A stretch of 6,310 nt of DNA from Candidatus Atribacteria bacterium 1244-E10-H5-B2 (lineage in GTDB: Bacteria; Atribacterota; JS1; SB-45; 34-128): positions 1 through 6,310 of the forward strand of contig NMQN01000308.1 of the NCBI GenBank assembly GCA_003575245.1, in the 5' to 3' direction. The notes under the pieces are model-generated. The model saw nothing but the letters and a program-made list of their open reading frames with translations. It was not told the origin of the DNA and made no database searches. Of this stretch, positions 1-6,074 are shown in pieces (the first letter of the stretch is position 1; the number at the start of each line of letters is the position of its first letter). The translations under genes were made by a program, and so were the position numbers.

Positions 1-1
1 G

Positions 2-1627
2 TTGATTTTGAGCATAGCAACAATTTCTGTTGCTTTGATGTTGTTATCTATTTCTGGATTTACTGGTGGATTAGGTGAAAATGGTTGTATGGATGTAATG
101 GTGGGAAAAGATGCAACAGTAGACGGGTCGGTGATTACTTCTCATACGGTTGATGGCTGGTATGATTCTACATTAAATATTCGTGTGATTCCCGGACAGA
201 AATTTGCAAAAGGAGCCATGGTTGATGTTTACTGGGGTTTGGTTAGAGAAGAGTTAGACCAACCTAAAAAGATTGGTGAGATACCTCAGGTAGAGCAAAC
301 CTATACCTATTTTCATGATGCTTATTCTCATGCCAACGAACACCAGGTATTAATCGGAGAAACCACTATCGGGCAAAAAGAAGAGTTAAAGACTTTTCTT
401 GGTGAAAATGCCATTATGACTATCGAGCAGTTAGCGGCATTTGCCTTGCAAAGAGCGGAAACAGCTCGGGACGCCATAAAAGTTATGGGAGAATTAGGGG
501 AAAAGTACGGTTTTCTTGGCTCTTGTAATTTTGAGGGAGAATGTCTGACTGTAACTGACCCGAACGAAGGTTGGGTATTTGAGATTTTTAGCGTTGGCGT
601 AGGATGGGATCCGGCAAGCGGAAAACCGGGAGCTATTTGGGCATCTCAAAGAGTACCGGATGATGAGATACTATGTGTTCCTAATATTAGCAGAATCAGA
701 GAAATTGATCTAAGTCAACCTGATTACTTTATGGCTTCAAAAAATTACATGCAGGAAGCCATTGACCGTGGTTGGTATGACCCAGCCAGCGGGGAACCAT
801 TTATCTGGCAGGAAGCTTATACTCCAGCGTTAGGTGGTTGGTCACTTTCTTCCGAGTGGGTGAGGATACGTTTACATTTGGTTTACAGCTGGGCAGCTCC
901 TTCCATGGAATGGGATCCTTATAAAGAAACCCAGACTTATCCCTTCTCCATTAAGCCCGAAAAGAAAGTTTCAGTTCAAGATGTAATAAATTTACAACGT
1001 TCCACTCTGACCGGAACCGTGTTCGATATGGAAGCAAATCCAGCCTGGTTGGTACCGGGTCCTGAAGATACAGTTGTAAAAAGCCCGTTTGCGACTCCCT
1101 TCCCCGGCGGTGATTTACGTAAATTACTAAATATTCCTTATCACCGTCCTGCTGCCAGACAGGGTTGCTCCTTTGGTGTGGTTACTCAAGCCAGAAATTG
1201 GTTACCTGATGCGATAGGAGGAATCATTTGGTTCTATTTCGATAATCCAAATACCAGCATTCATGTACCTATTTATGTCGGTATACAGGAGATTCCTTCT
1301 TCATGGACTACCTTCAATCGGACTCAATTCAGCCTGGAAACTGACCGTTGGGCATTTATGCTGGCTGATGATCTGGTCAATAGAAGATATCAGGATGCTA
1401 TTCAAGATTTAAAAGCGGTTCGAGACCCATTACAAGCAGAATTCTTTGCTAACCAGGAAGCCGTTGAAAAGAAAGCTCTTGAATTATACAATGAAGACCC
1501 GATGAAAGCCAAACAATACTTGACAGAATATACCCACGAGGCTATGGCAAAAGCTACCAAAGCATATTGGGATTTGAATTGGGAGTTAATTGCGAAATAC
1601 ACGAACAATACCGGACTTACTCCTTAA
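2..1627 (+). CDS. Secreted C69-family dipeptidase, copy 1 (5' end cut by window)
   Basis: Predicted extracytoplasmic cysteine peptidase of family C69 (PepD-like dipeptidase, Ntn-hydrolase fold) that should hydrolyse short peptides. Seen: a hydrophobic segment (about residues 2-20), candidate nucleophile Cys29 after Asn-Gly, the VGKDATVDGS block (34-43), NEHQVLIGETT (112-122), GECLTVTDPNEGW (179-191), a WASQRVPDDE block, YPFSIKPEKK, and a C-terminal helical region. The earliest visible start is a TTG at base 2, but copies 2 and 3 begin with MKxKK before the hydrophobic segment and this copy has no basic n-region, so the true start probably lies a few codons outside the window. Odd: Met30 follows the nucleophile where the paralogues have Thr, and Thr57 replaces an Arg found in both. 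About 541 visible residues is longer than classical cytoplasmic lactobacillal PepD (roughly 470), as expected for secreted members. A strong terminator follows. Family call is secure; substrate is unknown. Confidence 0.9.
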   Translation: MILSIATISVALMLLSISGFTGGLGENGCMDVMVGKDATVDGSVITSHTVDGWYDSTLNIRVIPGQKFAKGAMVDVYWGLVREELDQPKKIGEIPQVEQTYTYFHDAYSHANEHQVLIGETTIGQKEELKTFLGENAIMTIEQLAAFALQRAETARDAIKVMGELGEKYGFLGSCNFEGECLTVTDPNEGWVFEIFSVGVGWDPASGKPGAIWASQRVPDDEILCVPNISRIREIDLSQPDYFMASKNYMQEAIDRGWYDPASGEPFIWQEAYTPALGGWSLSSEWVRIRLHLVYSWAAPSMEWDPYKETQTYPFSIKPEKKVSVQDVINLQRSTLTGTVFDMEANPAWLVPGPEDTVVKSPFATPFPGGDLRKLLNIPYHRPAARQGCSFGVVTQARNWLPDAIGGIIWFYFDNPNTSIHVPIYVGIQEIPSSWTTFNRTQFSLETDRWAFMLADDLVNRRYQDAIQDLKAVRDPLQAEFFANQEAVEKKALELYNEDPMKAKQYLTEYTHEAMAKATKAYWDLNWELIAKYTNNTGLTP

Positions 1628-1647
1628 GGGTTAAGTTAGTGGTATCG

Positions 1648-1680
1648 GAAGAGGCGGATTTAAATCCGCCTCTTCTTTTG
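1648..1680 (+). terminator. Rho-independent terminator of C69 copy 1
   Basis: A perfect inverted repeat with 14-base arms (1648-1661 and 1662-1675) starts 20 bases after the stop codon and is followed by TTTT. The centre GGATTTAAATCC would form a small loop. There is no A-run on the 5' side, so it should act only on plus-strand transcripts. It separates copy 1 from copy 2. Confidence 0.9.
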
Positions 1681-1910
1681 ATGAATGGTTTTTTAATATG
1701 GAGCAAAATGTAAAAAATTTTAATATTAAGTAATGACATAAGTTTCGAATTTTTATTTATATTAATAAAAAGTTATTTTAAAATATGTTTTCTTCGGTAT
1801 ACAAAAGTGACAAATAATAGAATAGAATAACATTAATAAAATTACACTAAAACTTCTGTTAATTATTTATTTAATTAATCAATACAACTCAAATTGGCTA
1901 AGAAAATTTT
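1681..1910. other. AT-rich gene-free stretch upstream of C69 copy 2
   Basis: This part of the 420-bp gap between copies 1 and 2 is strongly AT-rich and shows no ORF of note and no RNA gene. A promoter for copy 2 must lie here or in the following leader, because a strong terminator precedes it. TAGAAT hexamers at 1818-1823 and 1823-1828 resemble a sigma-A -10 box, but no convincing -35 lies at the right distance. In sequence this AT-rich such hits are expected by chance, so I do not call a promoter. Confidence 0.5.
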
Positions 1911-1911
1911 T

Positions 1912-2047
1912 AAAAAAGGAGGTATTAAAATTATCTCATTAGCAATCTCTGAAATTTTCGAAATATATTTTAGAAAGGAGGTGGAAAAATTTATTTAATT
2001 TTCATTTTAGCGAGACTCTAAAATATTATATAAAGGAGATATAAAAA
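1912..2047 (+). promoter_or_regulatory. 5' leader of C69 copy 2 with three Shine-Dalgarno-like motifs
   Basis: Three purine-rich motifs occur at near-regular spacing: AAAGGAGGT (GGAGG at 1918-1922), AGAAAGGAGGTG at 1972-1983, and AAAGGAGAT (GGAGA from 2035). Core-to-core distances are 59 and 58 bases. The middle one is an exact 12-base complement of the usual bacterial 16S rRNA 3' end, stronger than the one actually used, yet no ATG, GTG or TTG start with a meaningful ORF follows either of the first two. Each segment ends in an AAATAT/AAATATT-like stretch, so the leader may be a degenerate tandem repeat. Possible roles are ribosome standby, mRNA protection, or relic gene starts. The leader of copy 3 has a similar arrangement. 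Confidence 0.5.
2032..2038 (+). promoter_or_regulatory. Ribosome binding site of C69 copy 2
   Basis: AAAGGAG lies 9 bases before the ATG at 2048 and fixes this start. The protein then begins MKLKK, a normal signal-peptide n-region. Confidence 0.85.
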
Positions 2048-3637
2048 ATGAAACTTAAGAAGTTATTTTTTGTTGTAAGTATTGCTTTAGTGTTGTTTGT
2101 TGTTTTTGTATTTGCTGTGTACGCCAATACCGATATAAATGGCTGTACCGATATAGTGGTGGGAAAGAAAGCTTCAACAGATGGCTCAGTGATCACTTCC
2201 CATACCGTCGATGGTCGATATGATTCCCGAATTATAATCGTCCCTGCCGCAGACCACGAACCAGGGGAGATGGCCCCGGTATATGAATGGATTGTATATG
2301 CAGACTATATGCCACTTGTAAAGCTTGGTGAAATCCCCCAGGTTGCCCATACTTTTAAATACTTTAACGGCGCTTATCCTTATGCCAATGAACACCAGGT
2401 ACTCATTGGCGAAACAACACTCGGTGGAGCAAGTGAGACAGAACATAGCGAAGATACAATTATGACGATTGAACAGCTTGAAGTGTTTGCCTTACAAAGA
2501 GCTAAGACTGCACGGGAAGCTATACAGATAATGGGTGATCTTGCTGTTGAGTATGGATATCGGGCATCCTGCTATCTTGGTGAGTGTTTGACGGTTACTG
2601 ATCCTAATGAAGCATGGGTCTTTGAAATCTTTGGAGTTGGTCCTCTATGGACACCGGGTAGTGGTAAGCCAGGAGCGGCCTGGTGTGCCCAACGGGTACC
2701 TGATGATCATATCTCCTGTGTTCCTAATATGAGCCGTATTGCCGAGATTGACCCTAAGGATACAGAGAACTTTATGGTCTGTGATGATTATATAGGTCCG
2801 GCAGTAGAGTTAGGCCTGTATGATCCTGCGAGTGGAGAACCTTTCATCTGGCGTAATGTTTACGGTAATGCACTCCAAAAGGGAACAGGAAGTAAAGTAC
2901 GTATCTGGAAAGTTTATAGTGAACTAGCACCATCTGGAAACTGGGTTATGGAAGATGCTCCAAATTATCCATTCTCGATAAAGCCCGACAAGAAAGTTTC
3001 CTTCCAGGATGTTATCGCCTTATTCCGAGAAACATATGCAGGAACTAAATATGATATGACTGAAGATCCTGATTGGTATGTACCCGGAAAAGATGGCTGG
3101 GAAAAGAGTCCTCTGGCTACTCCACAGGTTGATGGGACTTGGAGAGCGCTCTTAGATATAACTTACTATCGTCCAATCGCTCGTTTATATTGTTCGTATT
3201 ACTTTGTCTCCCAGGCGCGTGATTGGATGCCAAACGAGATTGGCGGAGTGCTCTGGTTTGGCCTTGACAATCCGGAGAATAGCCCGTTTATTCCTGTTTA
3301 CACCGGGATCAATGCGGTACCAGAGTCCTGGGCTCATCTTGATCGTGATAAATTAGACAGAGAATCAGCCTGGTGGGCTTTCGGATTAGTTGATGATCTT
3401 GTGAATCATCGCTACGGGGATCTCAAGCCAGAACTTGATAAAGTGCTTGTACCTATGCAGGAAGATATGTTTGCTATGCAGGAATCAATTGAACAGACTG
3501 CTCAAGCTTTATATAAGACCAGTCCTGAACTCGCCCAGAAATTTCTAACCAACTATACTTGTTCACTTATGAATCAAACAGAAAGAGTTTACTGGGATTT
3601 GGTTGATAAATTCCTGTTTGAACTTAACAACAACTAA
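2048..3637 (+). CDS. Secreted C69-family dipeptidase, copy 2
   Basis: Complete 529-residue paralogue, predicted to hydrolyse dipeptides or other short peptides outside the cytoplasmic membrane. Seen: signal peptide with MKLKK then a hydrophobic core to about residue 25 and a likely signal peptidase I site after VYA (26|27). A short NTDING stretch then precedes the candidate nucleophile Cys33, so a six-residue propeptide would have to be removed, presumably by Ntn-type autoprocessing at Gly-Cys. Family blocks: VVGKKASTDGS (37-47), DGRYDSR (55-61), NEHQVLIGETT (114-124), GECLTVTDPNEAW (178-190), CAQRVPDDH, YPFSIKPDKK, and VSQARDWMPNEIGG in the C-terminal half. The start is fixed by a good RBS and is near-identical in its first six codons to copy 3. 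It lies 420 bp after copy 1 beyond a terminator, with its own leader. Family call secure; substrate and exact mature end are inferred. Confidence 0.93.
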   Translation: MKLKKLFFVVSIALVLFVVFVFAVYANTDINGCTDIVVGKKASTDGSVITSHTVDGRYDSRIIIVPAADHEPGEMAPVYEWIVYADYMPLVKLGEIPQVAHTFKYFNGAYPYANEHQVLIGETTLGGASETEHSEDTIMTIEQLEVFALQRAKTAREAIQIMGDLAVEYGYRASCYLGECLTVTDPNEAWVFEIFGVGPLWTPGSGKPGAAWCAQRVPDDHISCVPNMSRIAEIDPKDTENFMVCDDYIGPAVELGLYDPASGEPFIWRNVYGNALQKGTGSKVRIWKVYSELAPSGNWVMEDAPNYPFSIKPDKKVSFQDVIALFRETYAGTKYDMTEDPDWYVPGKDGWEKSPLATPQVDGTWRALLDITYYRPIARLYCSYYFVSQARDWMPNEIGGVLWFGLDNPENSPFIPVYTGINAVPESWAHLDRDKLDRESAWWAFGLVDDLVNHRYGDLKPELDKVLVPMQEDMFAMQESIEQTAQALYKTSPELAQKFLTNYTCSLMNQTERVYWDLVDKFLFELNNN

Positions 3638-3650
3638 CGAAAAAAATGGT

Positions 3651-3692
3651 GTGGCAAGTTTGTTATTATGGCAAACTTGCCACTCTAATTTA
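3651..3692 (+). terminator. Hairpin after C69 copy 2, weak terminator
   Basis: Twelve-base arms (3651-3662 and 3672-3683, GTGGCAAGTTTG and its complement) with a 9-base loop start 13 bases after the stop. The following TCTAATTTA is a poor T-tract, so termination may be partial and some read-through into copy 3 is possible. It could also act mainly as a 3' stabilising hairpin. Confidence 0.65.
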
Positions 3693-3760
3693 GAAAAGAA
3701 GATCCTTATAGATTTTTCTATGGAAACACCTAAGTATAAGTATTAAGTAATAGAAAATTT

Positions 3761-3868
3761 AGAAGGAGGAAAGAAACCAAAAAGAAAGGCGGTGATTTAA
3801 AAAAATTAGCATACTTCGAAAATTTAACCATTTTCTATAAAATATTTCAAAAGGAGGAAAATTAGAAA
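3761..3868 (+). promoter_or_regulatory. 5' leader of C69 copy 3 with repeated Shine-Dalgarno-like motifs
   Basis: As in copy 2's leader, three purine-rich motifs occur: AGAAGGAGGA (3761-3770), AGAAAGGCGGTGAT (3783-3796, 13 of 14 bases complementary to the usual 16S rRNA 3' end), and AAAAGGAGGAAAA just before the gene. The middle motif lies 74 bases before the ATG (64 in copy 2) and has no evident gene behind it. The segment after it, CTATAAAATATTTC then AAAAGGAGG, resembles CTCTAAAATATTATAT then AAAGGAG of copy 2, which indicates that the leaders are homologous and were duplicated with the genes. Upstream, 3693-3760 is AT-rich with no promoter I can defend; TATAAG at 3735-3740 lacks a good -35. 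Confidence 0.5.
3851..3857 (+). promoter_or_regulatory. Ribosome binding site of C69 copy 3
   Basis: AAGGAGG ends 11 bases before the ATG at 3869. The spacing is slightly long but the motif is strong, and the resulting start MKFKKL matches the start of copy 2. Confidence 0.8.
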
Positions 3869-5497
3869 ATGAAATTTAAGAAGTTAACAGTCGCAGCGTT
3901 TGTTATATTGATGTTAACAAACATTCTTGGAGTGGGTGGATATGCCTGTACTTCTGTCGTTGTTGGAAAGGATGCTTCAGTGGACGGTTCAGTAATGACA
4001 ACCCATACCTGTGACGGATGGTATGACGCCCGTCTAGTGATTGTTCCCGGACAGACCTTTGAAGCTGGTGCCATGGTTCCAATTAATAAAAATATATGTA
4101 ATGTGACCAGGCCAAACAAGGAATTGGTAAAAGTTGGGGAAATTCCGCAGATTGAAAAGACCTACACCTATTACCATGTCGGTTATCCATTCATGAATGA
4201 AAATCAGGTGATGATAGGTGAGACAACCATTAGTGGCCGTCGAGACTATAGGAATGGGGATGCCTGGATGGTGATTGAACAACTGCAGGTATTGGGATTG
4301 CAGAGAGCAAAAACAGCAAGAGAATGTGTAGAGATAATGGGTGCTTTAGCCGAAAAATATGGTTATGGTGATGGCGGTGAGTGTCTTACTGTAACCGACC
4401 CCAATGAAGCTTGGTTTTTTGAAATTTTAGGTCCTGGTCCGCTCTGGACACCTGATAGTGGAAAACCAGGTGCAGTATGGGTAGCTCAAAGAATTCCGGA
4501 TGATGAAGTAGGGGTAAGCGCAAATCGTTCCAGAATTGGAGAAATCAACTTGAGTGATACGAACCACTTTATAGCTTCAAGTAATGTATTTAGTCTGGGA
4601 GAAGAGATGGGCTTTTATGATCCCGACAGCGGCAAACCTTTCATCTTCTGGGAAGTATACGGACCAAAAACCGATTTTTACAATAGACGTAGAGAGTGGC
4701 GGGTTCTTAGCTTAGCTGCTCCTTCTCTTAATCTTCCCATGGATCAACAAAGATACCCTTTCACTGTAAAACCGGACAAAAAACTTTCTGTTCAAGATTT
4801 GATTGCTATAAAAAGAGACCATTATGAAGGAACCGAACTTGATTTAACTAAAGGTTTGGCTGCCGGTCCTTTTGGTAATCCAAACCGGTATCCGACTCCC
4901 AAAGACGCGAAACCGGAAGAACGTAATGGTTTGCGTTGGGAAAGAGCCATATCTATGTTCAGGTGCTCATACAGTTTTGTATCACAGGCTAGAAGCTGGC
5001 TTCCTGATCCTATAGGCGGAGTTCTCTGGTTTGGAGAAGATTCTCCTCAATCAACTTGTTACATTCCTTTCTATTGCCAGATTACCGAAGTTCCGGAATC
5101 TTTTAGCAGTGGAAGCAGAGTAGTATTTGATAAAGATTATGCTTGGTGGGCTTTCAATTTTGTATCTAACTGGGCAGATCTCAAATACTCTTACATGATT
5201 GAAGATATAAAAGAGGTCCAGGAAGAAATAGAGGGCGGTTTCTTTGCCATGCAGTCGGCGGTTGAAATGGCAGCGGTAGAGCTGTATAAGAAAGACCCTG
5301 CTTTAGCCGTGAAGTTCTTGACCAATTATTCCAATGATTGCGCAAATAGAGCTGTAGATGCTTGGTGGGAATTGGCTGATGAGTTAGTTGCCAAATATGA
5401 TGATGGATATGTAGGTGCTTCAGACCAAGTGGGTTATCCTACCTGGTGGTTAGAAGAGGTAGATTTTGGCGGTACTCAATTATCATTGCTTGAATAA
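3869..5497 (+). CDS. Secreted C69-family dipeptidase, copy 3
   Basis: Complete 542-residue C69 peptidase. Seen: MKFKK, a hydrophobic core to about residue 22, then GGYA directly followed by Cys27 in ACTSVVVGKDASVDGS. Signal peptidase I cleavage after Ala26 would itself expose the nucleophile Cys, so no propeptide is needed, unlike copies 1 and 2. GYAC is not a good lipobox, so a lipoprotein is unlikely. Other blocks: DGWYDAR (49-55), NENQVMIGETT (110-120), GECLTVTDPNEAW (170-182), VAQRIPDDE, YPFTVKPDKK, and VSQARSWLPDPIGG. It differs from the others in NENQ for NEHQ, no Cys in the SAN segment where they have CVPN, and a roughly 33-residue C-terminal tail (510-542) containing PTWWLEE. It has its own leader and RBS 231 bp after copy 2 and is followed by a strong hairpin. 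Family call secure; substrate unknown. Confidence 0.93.
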   Translation: MKFKKLTVAAFVILMLTNILGVGGYACTSVVVGKDASVDGSVMTTHTCDGWYDARLVIVPGQTFEAGAMVPINKNICNVTRPNKELVKVGEIPQIEKTYTYYHVGYPFMNENQVMIGETTISGRRDYRNGDAWMVIEQLQVLGLQRAKTARECVEIMGALAEKYGYGDGGECLTVTDPNEAWFFEILGPGPLWTPDSGKPGAVWVAQRIPDDEVGVSANRSRIGEINLSDTNHFIASSNVFSLGEEMGFYDPDSGKPFIFWEVYGPKTDFYNRRREWRVLSLAAPSLNLPMDQQRYPFTVKPDKKLSVQDLIAIKRDHYEGTELDLTKGLAAGPFGNPNRYPTPKDAKPEERNGLRWERAISMFRCSYSFVSQARSWLPDPIGGVLWFGEDSPQSTCYIPFYCQITEVPESFSSGSRVVFDKDYAWWAFNFVSNWADLKYSYMIEDIKEVQEEIEGGFFAMQSAVEMAAVELYKKDPALAVKFLTNYSNDCANRAVDAWWELADELVAKYDDGYVGASDQVGYPTWWLEEVDFGGTQLSLLE

Positions 5498-5535
5498 GAC
5501 ATAACAGATGTAAAACAAATTAGATAGAACATATT

Positions 5536-5580
5536 AAAAAAGCGGGAAGTCATCTCCCGGAAGAGGCTTCCCGTTTTTTA
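5536..5580. terminator. Bidirectional terminator between C69 copy 3 and pgsC
   Basis: AGCGGGAAG (5541-5549) pairs with CTTCCCGTT (5567-5575), and the stem is extended by six A bases (5536-5541) against six T bases (5574-5579). A weaker CTC/GAG pairing lies in the loop. The T-run serves copy 3, and the A-run gives a U-run on the minus strand, so the hairpin can also end the convergent pgsBC transcript, which has no other hairpin after it. Confidence 0.85.
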
Positions 5581-5639
5581 TATAATTTTTAATTAAAAAT
5601 ATTACGCTATTAACGTTGCAACTATTTAGTAGTGCCTCT

Positions 5640-6074
5640 TCAGCTCTTTAAAAAAAGTAGTAAGATTAAACGAACTATAATCGCAACTATTGCGAGGGCG
5701 TAAAGGGTGGGGAAGATGCCCTGTCTTCTCATTTCATTGGCAATTAAACCTGGGATTATATACCCTATACTTCGAAGTTCAATTCCAGAGATTGGGATTT
5801 TAATAATAATCTCCTCGATTAACCATTTTAATAGGAAGCCGATAAGTATCATAGCTAAAAATCTACGCCGCCCGTATAGAATGATATAATTAGAAAGCGT
5901 TTTTACCGTAAAATAAGTTAGCAAAGCTACCAACAAAGTTACTAATATTCTAATTGGCTGATCCAAGAATAAGGCGATATAACCGGGAACCACTATCCCC
6001 CCGGGGGAGAGTCCTACTATTTCATAGAAGGCAAAACTTACCACTATTCCTATTCCAATAGCTTGATAGATCAT
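5640..6074 (-). CDS. pgsC: Poly-gamma-glutamate synthesis membrane protein PgsC (CapC)
   Basis: Small integral membrane partner of the PgsB amide ligase in poly-gamma-glutamate synthesis and export. The 144 residues match the usual size (about 150). Seen: about four membrane spans (roughly 4-20, 41-58, 73-90 and 120-142) with family-typical connecting motifs: GLSPGGIVVPGYIALFLDQP (21-40), ILYGRRRF (65-72) and IGYIIPGLIANEMRRQG (103-119). These correspond closely to segments I recall from Bacillus PgsC (VPAGLVVPGYLGLVFNQP, ILYGRRKF, IIVPGLIANTIQKQG). The ATG overlaps the pgsB stop as ATGA, and GGAGAAG lies 7 bases or less before it inside pgsB, so the two are translationally coupled. Downstream, where Bacillus has pgsA, there is only the convergent terminator. 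Identity is confident from motifs, size and neighbour. Confidence 0.92.
   Translation of the reverse strand: MIYQAIGIGIVVSFAFYEIVGLSPGGIVVPGYIALFLDQPIRILVTLLVALLTYFTVKTLSNYIILYGRRRFLAMILIGFLLKWLIEEIIIKIPISGIELRSIGYIIPGLIANEMRRQGIFPTLYALAIVAIIVRLILLLFLKS

Noticed and set aside
1402..1608. Minus-strand open frame of 68 codons inside copy 1
   Set aside because: Lies wholly within a conserved gene on the other strand and has no recognisable motif. The same applies to minus-strand frames at 2186-2446, 3862-4119 and 4034-4282, and to the plus-strand frame at 5707-5889 within pgsC.
1681..1713. Ten-codon ATG frame just after the copy 1 terminator
   Set aside because: No ribosome binding site, lies directly after a terminator, and is too short to tell from chance.
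1859..1878. Inverted repeat TTAATTA / TAATTAA with a 6-base loop
   Set aside because: Made only of A and T in a very AT-rich gap; expected by chance and too weak to be a hairpin. No partner site suggests an operator.
3935..3951. Lipoprotein signal at the Cys of copy 3
   Set aside because: The residues before Cys27 (Gly-Gly-Tyr-Ala) do not fit a lipobox, and this Cys aligns with the C69 nucleophile in the other copies.
5585..5600. Sixteen-base perfect palindrome ATTTTTAATTAAAAAT
   Set aside because: Pure A/T, next to a real terminator; likely low-complexity sequence rather than a binding site.
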